From positions 1,045,001 to 1,109,000 of the forward strand of contig OX637394.1 in the NCBI GenBank assembly GCA_951799425.1: 64,000 bases of DNA, read 5' to 3'. Shown here one piece after another: positions 12,904 to 25,500 of this stretch. Positions within the stretch are counted from its first letter, which is position 1. The number at the start of each line of letters is the position of its first letter. A model generated the notes under the pieces. The model saw nothing but the letters and a program-made list of their open reading frames with translations. It was not told where the DNA came from and ran no database searches. The DNA is from Ilex aquifolium. Lineage: Eukaryota; Streptophyta; Magnoliopsida; Aquifoliales; Aquifoliaceae. Made by a program: the position numbers and the translations under genes.

Positions 12904-15102
12904 GTTTTTTCTTAATGATAAATCGCCACATATTATTAACCGAAGTGAAACTCATTCTATGCGAGTGGATCTCTTACTACTATAAAGTGGATGATCTATC
13001 GTGAATAAAAATTAAAATAAAATGTACTACAAATGATACGGATCCTCACGAAATCTATCAGAGAGATGGCAGTTTTTTTTATGATAGCTGTGAGTTAATG
13101 ATAGTGTAAGTGTAATTTCATTTTGTTTGGGTGGTGTCAAGAGATTGCAACATATACAAAGTATCATTTGAAGGGTATGATGAGAGGCAGAGGCAGAAAG
13201 CACTCATCTTTCGCCCCTCATCATAGTCTGGTCCCCAAAAGATGTAGGGAGTGCGATGCTTTTCATAATTTATTGGGAATGGCCGGTAGTACCTTGGCCC
13301 CAACCATGATACAAAAAGGAAACAAGTGATGATATTTCTCTTCTTTCTTCTCTTTTAGTTAATTACTAACTTTATATTTATTAAAGATTAAACCAAAACT
13401 TTTAACAACAAGCACTTGTGACCACTACAATAACTAACTGGAAAGTCTTGTTTCTTAACAAACTATACTTGAAAACAAAGATTAACAATCGGATGCACAA
13501 AACATAAAAAACCTTTATGTGCTCTCCCGTCATGGCCTTGAAAATATTATATAAACTTACAATATCAATCAATCACGTTTTTTACTCCAATGTGACATAT
13601 CAACAACAAAAAAAGGTGCATAACATAGGATTTATTGGGTTATGCACATTAACGAGTAGAATTATTGAGTGAGTTTAGTGGTATTCATCTTTTAATTTTT
13701 CGGGTTGTATTTACCCATAAAAATAAAAAAAAAAACCGGGTCGGAAGATTGACCGAGGATTAAATTTAACTCCAAATCCAATGGTACTGTTTTACGTTGT
13801 GGCCAACTCAAAAGGATACTCATGACGGTATCAGCAACCAACATGGTAATAAGGAGAATTTCCACTTTTCCTAGTGACATGGGCATCATCTCTTCTTTTA
13901 ATAAATGTGCAATAAGTGGTGATTTTGACATTCTTTCATTACGTATAAAGAGAAGCTGGCCTAAAATCATGAGTAAATCAGATTACAATAAAAGCAATTA
14001 ACCTTGCTAGACGTCTTGCAACTATTTTGTTTTTTATGGTCTTTTGCGTCATACCCCTATTTTGGGTACATCTTATGTGTCGTACCCAAATGTCTTTCCA
14101 GAATTATTCACTACAATCACGGAAGAACTACGTAATTTCAAGAATAGTTCAAGCGAGAACAGTGACAAGTTATAAAATCAGATGTCGAAAGTTTAAATAT
14201 TGACAACTCTTTATGGTCAGGCTATAAGATATTTATCATTTATGAATACCCTAGTCTCGACGTAGATAGTCTACCTTTAATCGGACTGAGAAGAAAATTA
14301 ATCGAGGCGCGTATAACAGTTGAATCAAAAAAAAAAAATAATTACTTGAAATCTATCTGTGACTTAATCATTTTATTGCAGCTTATTGAAAGTTTTAGTG
14401 TTTAGTATGTGAAAGCGAGTGCTCTAGAAAAAGTCTCGTACCCGACTCCTTTCCCTTTTCTATTAAGAGTAAAATAAATCAATGATTAATAAAAAAAAAA
14501 CAGCGAGATTGTTGTCAGTTATTCTTACGAATAAATTATTTTGGTAACTCAAGTGTATAATTTCGTATCACAATATAAAATTTCATCGCTATGCCCTCGA
14601 TAATAAGTTATTCTACGCATAAACTCATCTATCATGTGGAAATTACATCCAACCCATCATTCATAACCCCACTCTCTCCAAAAGCTGGAGGGGTCACAGA
14701 AATTATGTAAATGTGCCAGTGTCGGCAAAGTGAGGTATGAGCCTGCAAGGAATATGAAAACAAGCTTTTGCAGTTGTCCCATACCATTTGCAGAGAAGGG
14801 GGTTAAAAGGGAAAACAATATTACAAAAGCAAAGAGTTAAAAAACTAAATAAAAGAAGAAAATATTCAATATAACTGAGACACCACGTCATCACTGTTTT
14901 CATAACTACCAATAACTATCACATTCAATCATCAATACATAAAATTAGTAAGATTTATTTTATCCACTTGTGTTTTTTAATCAGATGGTAACACAATATG
15001 ATGATGATGGCGTGGTGTCACTTTGCATTAAATATTTTCTCCTAAAGGAGAAGAAATACAAATGGGTAAAAAGGGTAATAAACAAAACATTAAAAAGAAA
15101 AG
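12904..15102. other. AT-rich spacer with a SINE relic
   Basis: Apart from the SINE-like copy at about 14141-14337 I see no coding exon, RNA gene or structured repeat here. A reading frame at 13123-13329 has no recognisable domain. Confidence 0.4.
14141..14337 (+). mobile_element. SINE-like element (copy 1 of a family)
   Basis: It starts with an A-box-like ATAGTTCAAGCG and has a weak B-box-like AAAGTTTAAAT about 45 bases later. It ends in a run of about 12 A at 14328-14338. Its body aligns with 18012-18165: both share AAATTCAGATG or AAATCAGATG, then TTATCATT(C/T)(A/G)TGAATAC and CTCTAGTC or CCTAGTC. No clear target duplication was resolved. Confidence 0.45.
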
Positions 15103-15267
15103 CAATGTTATATGAACTTAAAATATAGACTTAAAGTATAGATCTGATCAATCACTATCATTAATTGTATTGTATTTTTCAGCATTTATTAGGGTCCATT
15201 ATCTATTTAATGATTACGATTGATTAAATTTACATTTTAAATCCATATTTTAAGTTCAAATAATATT
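15103..15267. mobile_element. short MITE with terminal inverted repeats
   Basis: The left arm contains TATGAACTTAAAATATAGA. The right arm, reverse-complemented, contains TTTGAACTTAAAATATGGA. The arms stay alignable for about 50 bases (GATCAATC against AATCAATCG at the inner end). It is about 165 bp long and has no coding capacity. Confidence 0.6.
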
Positions 15268-15772
15268 TCCCTAAAGAAAAACATTAGTGGCTTGTTTGAA
15301 TGAATTTTTAGGGAGGTTTGGATTGACTTCCCTAAACCCTTCCAAATTTAAACTCCTCTTTGCAAAGATGAGATTCAACATTGAATTCGGTTCATACACA
15401 TATTTGATAAGCAACATATACACATGTAGAACGTATGGATATATCATAATTATTAACAACTATTTGTCCTATAAATAACTATTTTACCTTTGATTAATTC
15501 AATTCATACCCATATTAAAGGATACAATTGTCTTTTACATCCTTAACCATTTAACCCCTCTTCCCAAACCTACCTCCCTTTAGGTTTGACAAAACTCATA
15601 ATTATGGGTTTAATATTCGGGCTAACTGCGGGCCGAATTTGATAACCTAACATTGAATTTTTAATCCAAATATGAAATTCAGGGGTCTTTTAAATTATTT
15701 TCTCCAAACCTTTAGGGGTTTTTAAATTATTTTCCGTCACATACCCTTGTACCAAACAACCCTAAATGCGAG

Positions 15773-16086
15773 GGGAAAGGCTACGGTACCGAATGAGCTA
15801 CCGTACCTAAAGTTACAACAATTTCAGATTAAGTTATAACTTTTTTGAAATGTAAATTATAATTTTTTTAAGGTGTAAGTTACAACTTTTAAAGGTCAAG
15901 TTACAATTCAAAAAAGAGAAGTTACAACTGCGGAGGAGAAATTCATGATCGATCATGTATATCTGTGATCGATCATGGACCTTTGATCGATTATAGACTT
16001 CCCCTGAACAATTGTAACCATTCCCTTTTAAATTATAACTTTACCATAAAAATAATAACTTTTGGTACGGTACCATAGACTTTCTC
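15773..16086. mobile_element. Mutator-type MITE with perfect 9-bp target duplication
   Basis: The ends are GGGAAAGGCTACGGTACCG on the left and, reverse-complemented, GAGAAAGTCTATGGTACCGT on the right. The nonamer AAATGCGAG flanks it exactly on both sides (15764-15772 and 16087-16095). A 9-bp duplication points to the Mutator superfamily. The 314-bp interior has no reading frame. It repeats the motif AGTTACAAC or AGTTATAAC several times and carries palindromic ATGATCGATCAT boxes. Confidence 0.85.
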
Positions 16087-16689
16087 AAATGCGAGTTGCA
16101 TCGGCTTATTTCTTACGAAGTTTGAATAGGTTAACTAAAGTACCCAATGGTGAGATGACACGTAGTCAGTCTCTAATTCTTTTATTTTTATTTTATTAAT
16201 TTATTTTCTTGTACTTCATCTAGGTTTATGTGGCAGTTGTTTATTGGCTCTGCACGATATTTGCTGAAACTCTTGTCAAGTTATAACAACTTCTGATTCC
16301 CGTGAAAAAGAGCCCGGTAGACACGCTCCCGTGGGTCCTACAGATACCCGAAGCTAACGATTCTGTACCAAACCCACAATTTGAATTTTTTGAACGTTAT
16401 AGGACAGAAATATGAGCGGACGAATATACCCTTTTCTACACATTACTTTGTAATTCTCACTATTACATGTAACTAAAACTTTGGATCTGGGTCCGATTTA
16501 GCATTAAACTGGTGTCCACCCCCCTATTGAAGTGAATCAATTATTAATATATGATGAATGATTTAATATCGAATGAATCAAAACACCGGAATGAATTCTA
16601 TTCTAAAACTCTAGATGAAATGTTGGGTTTTTGGTATAAAAAAAATGAAAGAAATTTGCATCATAATTTACTAGTTTTATTTGTTTAAT

Positions 16690-16785
16690 TTTTTTTCATG
16701 TGGAGTGATGAGTGAGAGAGATTCGAACTTATGTTGTACAAATCATAACAAATGACGCTTTGCCACCAAACTAAAGTCGCGAGTT
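16690..16785 (-). mobile_element. SINE-like fragment
   Basis: On the minus strand TTTGGTGGCAAAGCGTC resembles a tRNA A box. About 35 bases later TAAGTTCGAATCTC resembles a B box. An A-rich tail (ATGAAAAAAAATT) follows after a very short body. No target duplication was found, so it may be a truncated SINE or a tRNA-like relic. Confidence 0.4.
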
Positions 16786-17190
16786 AAAGAAAGGGAGACA
16801 AATAAAGAGGGAGGAAGATGGAACTATATGAATAATAGCATATGTTGGGGAAAAATTCAATGCATAGAATAACCAATGTGTCCATGAATTTGGAAAATGA
16901 TCATCATTTGAGTATAAGGTGGCACATTTTTCCTTTTTTTTTTTTTTTTCTTTTTGTTCTTTCTTTCTTTATCTCACTGATAATTAAAACACTTTGCTTG
17001 AAATGAAAAAAAAAAAATTTAAGACTAGCTTCTTTGTATTTCGTCGCCACTTTTTTATATTATTTGTAGTTTAAACTTTAAACAAATTTACATCTTCAAT
17101 GTATTTTCATCTTTAGTGTTGGAATGTTTTCTTGTATAATCAATACTTCTAGTGGACTATTCCGATATGAGTAAAAGGATTGACAACCCA

Positions 17191-17214
17191 TCCCCCCCCC
17201 CCCCCCCCCCCCCC
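17191..17214 (+). repeat. poly-C homopolymer
   Basis: An uninterrupted run of roughly 22-24 C on the plus strand, flanked by AACCCAT and AACG. Its exact length is likely to be unreliable because such runs are hard to sequence. Confidence 0.9.
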
Positions 17215-18011
17215 AACGTTTGGCCATTCTCCCATTCTATAGGATAAAGAAATATAGTAAAAATTTTAGATGATAAACGTAGTTGTTTTTTAAAAGAAAT
17301 TTGAATGACCCATAAAAAGGGCCGGTCCCCCCGCATTGAATTCCTGTAGTGGAGTAGGTGATGGCCACGTAGCAACATAGACCGGTGATGTAGATTTTGT
17401 ATACTTTGATTACAAAGAAAGCTAAAGGCAAGCATGTAATAAAACTAAGCTTACTTGGGTCTGAAGCCCAATGGTTTGTTGTATTGTTCGGTAAACAATG
17501 TCATTATGTTCCAAGTTAACTAGGCTGCTGGTGCTGGTAACCGTCTTCAACAAACCACTCAACTCAACTCATTCCCCGACAATGACGCATTGCCTGCTTA
17601 CTGCTGGCCCACTTGACAGTAACAAACATAATTTACCCTGATATTTAATTAATGAAGCAATTCTTTTTATTTATTTTTATTCTTCATACTAAACTATTTA
17701 TAATCATTTACGTATCGTGTCTAATAGAGTTTATATAAATCAATTTATTTGACAAAATTATTGACCATTGAAACCTAGTTACGTATCAAGTTTTGCAAGC
17801 AGTGTTTAAAACGATTTGACTTAATCAAAGATAAAACATTACTCGTACTCGTTCCTCTCTTGATCTTCTTTTGATGCTCCATCTTCTGTTTGTAGTGTAT
17901 ATAGAGTGATTAGACTGTTGTACACCTATATAACCGTTAAATATCAATATACATAAAATAAATAAATAAATAACAAATAAATTACTGATGTGAGTGAATT
18001 CCAAAATAACT

Positions 18012-18165
18012 TTAAATAGTAGCTCAAGTAGTAACAGAGATGAATGATAAATTCAGATGTTTTGAGTTCAATTTTTGGTAATCTCTTGAACCAAATCATA
18101 AAAGATAAATCATTCGTGAATACTCTAGTCCCAGCGCGAGTGGCCACGGACAAAAATTTTTTTTT
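18012..18165 (+). mobile_element. SINE-like element (copy 2 of a family)
   Basis: It has an A-box-like TAGCTCAAGTAG and a B-box-like TGAGTTCAATT about 45 bases later. The body is alignable with 14141-14270 (ATCATTCGTGAATACTCTAGTC). The 3' side ends near ACAAAAATTTT. Confidence 0.45.
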
Positions 18166-19562
18166 TCTCGCAATTATATTTAAGAGAGGATTATAATCCT
18201 GCCAAGTGGCAGTTGCCGGCCAAGCAAGCAGACTCAGAATTATAACATGATATGACCACCTCATGTTGATGTATGCTTAATGGTGTCTTAGGAGTTATAG
18301 TTTTGATTTTGTTATATATATATATATATGTGGGACAAACACACCAACATTATTTGAAATTTTATACATTGGGAGAGGAGGGCCCACATGCAATTTTTAA
18401 CAACATCAAAATCCATGGTTAATAAATACAAATAGAACATGGAGGAATGTATCTATTTCTAATATTTAAGAGCAGCATCAAGCAAGAGGACAAACAAATC
18501 CACATCCACCTAATATATAGTTCAAAATTTTGAATTTGCATTGGAGGGATTTGCTTATGAGTAATGGATGACATTACAAACTCGAGATTAAATTTCATCC
18601 AATTTACTCAAAAAATTACTGGGTTTACAAGCAACCATCCATTATCAATCACATTAACCGAAAGACTTGACATAAAAATATTCTCATTTTCTTTACCAAA
18701 AAAATAATATTATTTTAATGGCATCAAAATTAGTAGTTCGAATGAGATGGTACTTTTGCACCCCACCAAAGATTGGGGGAGGGGGGAGACTAAAAACATC
18801 TAGTTAGTATGAGAGTGCGTCATACTATTGAGTCATTAAATTTAACCCGTCTTGTAATGTTTATAATGTAAATTGTTTGATATCATTAGATTTTTCTTAA
18901 TGAAGACACTTCTAGAGGGAACCATTGCTCTAAATCATTCTATTGCTTTTTTGACCTTTTATTTTCCTCTTTTTAAGACTCATCAGCTTCAGTTTAAAAA
19001 ATCAGAATAGAAAAAGATATTTTGATTAATTTTCAAAAAAATTACTTTAAAAAAAGGGGGAAGTTTTAATTTGGAAAGCCCCTGAGATATAAAAATTAAA
19101 AAGGCGAGGTTGGTTTCGACATCGAGCCGGCAGGTTCGGAACAAGGCTGCGAAGTGGGAAAGAGAGATTCAAAGTAGTAGTCAGCAGTATAAAGCAGAGA
19201 CTAACTGGTGGGAGAGTTTTTGTATTTCGTAGAGGAGAAAAGCGAACATGGCGGAGAATGTAATGTATTAGACAGAAAACCATACTTACCATGTTCACAT
19301 TGTTTTTCAAAACTCTCTCTCTATCTCTCTCTCTCTCCCTCTTGCTTAATGTTCGGATCTTTTGTTTTAAATCCTAGTTCCGCTTTAGTTTCTGTTTACT
19401 TTAAAAGAAACTAAAAGATCCTATTTACTTGCCCCATTCTCTCGAAAAATACATCAGATTTCCTTTTTGTAGGAAAACTTGAGGTGGGGGTTGAAAATTT
19501 TGATGTTGGGAGTTTGAATTTTTGTCTCAAAGAATAGAAAGTGTTTTTGTGGTGGTTTTGGA

Positions 19563-22500
19563 ATGGCGGCCGAAGGTTCATTGTCGTTCTCTGTAGCGTC
19601 GATGGTGGAGGATGTTCTTCAACAACATGGGAATCAATCCCGAGGTCTTGATTTGGACGCTCGCAGAGCCGAGGAAGCCGGTAATTTTTCTTTCGTTCTT
19701 TGGCTCATCGTAATTATACTTCTTTGGCCTGTTTAAACTTTTGACTCAGTAGCAGATTCATTGGATCCTTTGATCTTTTCTTTTCACATGTTATGAACAA
19801 TTGATGTTTCTCTTGGTTATCTCACGAAGTTCTGTCCCGTAATATTAAAATGCAATGCTGTCTTTGGTTGCCAGGAAAACTGGGAAAAGAAGAAAAGCTA
19901 TCAATTTCTTTGATTGTTGTGCTTTTCTTTAATTCGGAATGCTCAAGATCAAGACCCAAAATTGATGTTTCTTTTCTTTTCTTTCTCTTTCATCTGTTAC
20001 CAAATCTGTGATTTGTTCCATTTTTTATGGGGTGTTACCATTGTCTGCCTTCTCAGTCTCTCTGATCAAGTTTCTTCTTTGTGGGCGATTGTGTCTTTTG
20101 ATGTCAATTTTTTTTTTTTATTTGTTGGTCTAAGTTTCTTTGTATAACACCATACCTCACCTTATGTTTGAGCTCTCTTCTTGTGCAATTTCTTTTCGGC
20201 TTCTAGGACCTGGGAATCTAAATTTAAATTTGCAGTTGCAAATAGGTGAAAAATAATTTCTTAACCATCATGTAGTAGATGTTGGGTAATGAGTCCATCT
20301 TCGATTTGTAGCAATGAGAAGGTATGAGGCTGCTGCCTGGCTTAGAAAAATAGTCGGAGTTGTTGGGGCGAAAGATTTTCCTGCGGAGCCTTCTGAGGAA
20401 GAGTTCAGGCTTGCTTTGAGAAGTGGAATAATTCTTTGCAATGTGCTCAATAAAGTTCAGCCTGGAGCTGTTTCGAAGGTCATCCAATTCTTTCCCTTAT
20501 TCTTAAAATTGTTTCAAGGGGATGTTGAATGTCGTTCTTTTCTCCTTAAGTCTGACTTTGTACAATCAATTTCAGGTGGTTGAAAGTCCATGTGATTCTG
20601 CTCTTATACCTGATGGAGCAGCTTTATGTGCATTTCAGTATTTTGAAAACGTGAGAAACTTTCTTGTAGCTGTTCAAGAGATGGGGATTCCAACTTTTGA
20701 AGCATCTGATCTGGAACAAGTAGGTCTTGTCATTTCTAGGCTAGGACAGTGAATTCAAATTGATCATTATGCATTTGCAAGTGTTATTGCTATATGTAGA
20801 ATTATAGATTTTTTTACAGCTGTGGGATTATACTTAATTGAATCACAACTACTTAAAATCTGGTCTGACCATAGTGGTTTCATTGGGGAATAACTTTATC
20901 ATTCACAATTTTTCAGGGAGGAAAAGCTTCGAGGATAGTAAATTGTGTTTTGGGACTTAAGTCCTACAGTGACTGGAAACAGACGGGTGGCAATGGAGTT
21001 TGGAAATTTGGTGGAAATTTGAAACCCACCACATCTGGTAAACAATTTGTGCGCAAAAATTCAGAGCCATTCATGAATTCATTGTTAAGGAATATGTCAA
21101 TGAATGAAAAGTCTCTGAATGCCATATGTTCTGACAGTGAATGTAACAAAACGGTGGGTGAGCTGTGCTAATTGAAGATTGTTTCTGTTCTTGCCTGGTC
21201 ATTTCATGAATTGTAGTAGTGATTCATATAAGTACTGTATATTCTTCCTTGTAGCCCGGTTCCTCTTTGAGTATGCTTGTTCGAGCGGTTCTATTAGATA
21301 AGAAGCCTGAAGAAGTTCCATCTGTAAGTCTGAATGTGCTTAGAGCTATTTTATTAATCTTACTTCAAATAAATTCTTTGTTGATGCTTCCTATGTACAT
21401 CTGTGTAAACTCGTATATTTTTTTGGAGGGGGAGGGGGGTTCAGGGTGCGTTGAGTACCCTATGGTTTCATGTACCAAAGTGCACAGGCAATCATTATAA
21501 CCTCAATGTGTCTGATATTATGCACGCGTTATTGATGCAAGGAGCCCAAAATCCACATTTTGGTGACATCAGACTAGGAGATAGATAAGACTACTCATTG
21601 ACCAAATATAGGACATTTCCAATTTGTTGCAATCAATTCTGCTATGACATTCGTCATGAACAGCTTTCAAGTTTTATGTTTGGCTTTTGTAGAAAGGCTT
21701 TGTTGGATTGGGTTGTTAATGACGCTATTGATATTGCTACAGCTATATTGTAATTAATTAATCCAACTGCCATTATGGCATTACTACAGTTCATACTGAA
21801 TAAGAATGTTCTTCTGCTTGCAACAGCTGGTAGAATCTGTCCTAGCTAAGGTCGTGGAGGAGTTTGAGCATTGTATAGCAAGACAAGTTGAACTGGTACA
21901 TTTTATTGGTTTTTGTCACCCAGTATTATTACTATTCATCTCTTAAATATGTTTACATCTTCGTGCTGACATTATGTGGAATTTTTACATATAAGAACCA
22001 TTTAAAGAATGGTTATTGGATGTTCTTTCTATTTACTTCTTATTTTATATTTACTTGTCTAACAGAAGAAAGCAACTCCAAAAGATTTTACTATTTCTCA
22101 AGGTAACAAGCCTCTAGTGAAACATATTTCTGGTGATACAAAGGTAATTGTTTACTGCTTAAAATTACATTTGCTAAATGTCATTAAGGACTAATATATG
22201 CCAGTAAATCGACAAAGTAAGTGTATCTTTTCTTCTGACTTTGTTCTTTTTTGTTGTTTTGAATGAATCAGATGGTAGAAATAAATGCCAAACTTGGGAA
22301 GAAAGAGGAATGCTTTCACAAGAACAATATTACTGATGAGGAATTAGAAAGAAGATCTTTGAAGCAACTAGTGATTTTTGACCAACAACAAGGCGATATT
22401 AAGGTACAATTTAGTTGTGCTGCATACTGCACCATTTTTAACTATTTGCATTTCTTTTAGTGCATGAATTGCTGTTACATTCTTCTGTAGGAGCTGAAGC

Positions 22501-25500
22501 AAACTCTTTCTACTACTAGAGCTGGTATGCAGTTCATGCAAATGAAGTTTCATGAGGAGGTTAACAACCTTGGTGTGTATAAAGGATTACTTTAGTTTTT
22601 TTCCTTTTGGCAAATTTTAATTTTTTAAATAGAGATTTGGGCTTGCAGGGAGTTCTTGTAGGTAAAGATGGCTTTTTATCTAATATTGATCTGATTTGTT
22701 TCTTTATAGGCCTGCATATTCATGGGCTAGCTCATGCTGCTTCTGGATATCATAAAGTTCTTGAGGAAAATCGCAAGCTTTATAATCAAGTCCAGGACCT
22801 CAAGGGTGATATTCCTAGTTTCCCAAAAGCTTGATTATCATGGTTACTGTTATATTGTATTCAAGTATTCCAATGAATTGAAAGTTTGTTTGTTTTTTAT
22901 TCAACAGGAAGTATTAGGGTTTATTGTCGAGTGAGACCCTTCTTGTCTGGACAATCAAACTATTTGAGTGCTGTGGATCATATAGAAGAAGGAACTATCA
23001 CTATCAGTGTCCCATCAAAGTGTGGAAAAGGACGTAGGTCATTTCACTTCAACAAAGTATTTGGGCCCTCTGCCACTCAAGGTTGGTAAGGGTTCTGTTT
23101 GAGGGCTTTGATAATTCTGAATGTTGTAGCAATTCTTGACTATGTGCATTCTTCTTTTGTTTGGATGGCAGGAGAGGTCTTTTCAGATACCCAGCCGCTG
23201 ATACGATCCGTTCTTGATGGTTACAATGTTTGTATCTTTGCATATGGACAAACTGGATCCGGAAAAACTTATACAATGGTGAGATAAATTGAAAATTTTG
23301 TCGTAATTACAGTATGCCTGTCTACTGTTACTTTTTAATGAAGCACGCAAATGTTGATTTTCTTGTTCTTGTATTCAGACTGGACCAAGGGATCTTACAG
23401 AACACAGTCAAGGGGTAAATTACAGAGCGTTGAGTGACTTGTTTCTTCTAGCAGAACAGAGAAAGAACAGTTTCCGATATGAGGTTTCTGTTCAAATGAT
23501 GGAGATTTATAATGAACAAGTTAGGGATCTCCTCGTTACTGATGGGCTTAACAAAAGATATCCTTTTATCAATGGTCTGCACTTGCTCCACACCCAGTTA
23601 TAGCACTCAGAGTAGGTGTCAATTGCTATCCCACTTGAAATTGTAGGTAACACGACTAGAAATTGAGCAATCGTTTGTTTTTCAGATTGATATTTTCCAA
23701 ATGCATTCAACATCCAAATAAATTTTAATATCTTGATATATTGGTGAAAGTCTAATTCCTGGGTTTTGCAAAACTTTCTCTTGTCCCCTCTTCATAAGTT
23801 TCCTTAATTTTTCAATACGTTAGAAATTCGAAATAGTTCTCAGACAGGACTCAGTGTACCAGACGCAAGCCTTATACGTGTGACTTCAACATCCGATGTT
23901 ATTGATTTGATGAACATAGGACAGAGGAATCGTGCAGTAGGTGCAACAGCCCTCAATGATCGGAGTAGTCGCTCTCATAGGTATGATTATACTCCATTAT
24001 ATATACTTTTTCACTAGTCTATGTTCACAATGTTGACTAATATTTTTCATCAATTTGTAGTTGCTTGACTGTCCATGTCCAAGGACGAGACTTGACATCT
24101 GGAACTGTTCTGCGCGGCTGCATGCATTTGGTTGATTTGGCAGGAAGTGAGAGGGTAGACAAATCTGAAGTGACAGGAGACAGACTGAAAGAGGCACAAC
24201 ATATCAATAGATCTCTTTCTGCATTAGGAGATGTGATCGCTTCCCTTGCCCAAAAGAATTCACACGTTCCTTACAGAAATAGCAAACTTACACAATTACT
24301 CCAAGACTCACTTGGTAAAGATACACGAATGCATTTTATTTTTCGAGGATATAGAAACGTACCATCAAGAAGGATATGGAAGTATACATTCATGTTTGTT
24401 CTTTTTGTATTCTCGGTATTTCCTAATTAAGGTTTTGGATCTGTAATCCTATTTTAGGTGGTCAAGCTAAGACAATGATGTTTGTTCACATAAGCCCTGA
24501 GCCTGATGCTGTTGGAGAAACCATTAGTACCCTTAAATTTGCAGAGCGTGTTGCAACTGTTGAACTCGGAGCTGCACGAATAAACAAAGATAGTACTGAT
24601 GTCAAAGAGCTCAAAGAACAGGTTCTTGAATTCTTTGTTTTCACCTGTGTTCTATTGCATTATTCTTAAGTACATTGATTTACTCATTTGAGATGCATCA
24701 AAATATGCATTGATGTGCCAGATTGCCAGTCTTAAGGCAGCTTTAGTGAGGAAAGAAGTGGAATCAGAACCTATGGAACCTGTGATAACTGGCAGCCCAT
24801 GTGGCATGTTGTCGACGCCTTTTCAATATAAACCACGGGGTGGAGATATGTTCACTGATCCGAACAGCCACAGGAAACCAATGGGGGATGTTGGCAACAT
24901 AGAGGTAAATCCATGACAATCACAATATGATGGAAGCTTGTTTTAGGTCTAAAAATTGATTTATTCAGTAGCATCACGGTGGAAACTGTCCACCATAGCC
25001 AACTGTGAGCATCTTGATTTATGACATCTCTATGGTATTCAGCTTCTATGGTTTTCAAGTTTTGACATATTCTGTATTGATGATCTTTGTTGTTTATTGT
25101 TGAGACACTTGCGAATTCACACTGGATAGCCACTTATGTATCTTATCACATCAAACACAAAAGATTATTTAATTCATGGTATAGCCTATGTTGCATAAAA
25201 TAATGTTTCCACGTCATCATCATTGTCAAGTGCCACTATGAAGAACCTATTTTTAAACACTAAATATGTAACTTCAAATAACAGATATGAAGGGTTCAAA
25301 TGTAGACCCAAAGGAGGAGGGTATATATGGTTGCCTGTGGTGCAAAGTTTCTATCATTGTGCTTCACATTTTTTTCCTTTTTTTTTCAATATGAGATACT
25401 TCTGCAGCAAGCCAACATTTATACCTAATCTGGAGCATTGGGTGAAGGTTGAAATTTTGAATATTTTCAGGTGTGGGGATGGCACCATGGACTGAATTCC

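Larger units (their letters stand above)
16087..19562. other. spacer with SINE relics, poly-C tract and kinesin 5' region
   Basis: It contains SINE-like sequence at about 16690-16785 (minus) and 18012-18165 (plus), the poly-C run near 17191 and a small (TA)n near 18315. From about 19080 the DNA becomes less AT-rich and probably holds the kinesin promoter and 5' UTR, including CT-rich tracts near 19315-19340. I found no other gene. Confidence 0.45.

Noticed and set aside
13123..13329. 68-residue frame as a small gene
   Set aside because: No recognisable domain, no splice or promoter context, and a competing frame on the other strand of similar length.
15288..15764. Further MULE-like element with AGGGAGGTTTGG strings
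   Set aside because: Inverted ends are only weakly alike and no target duplication could be set.
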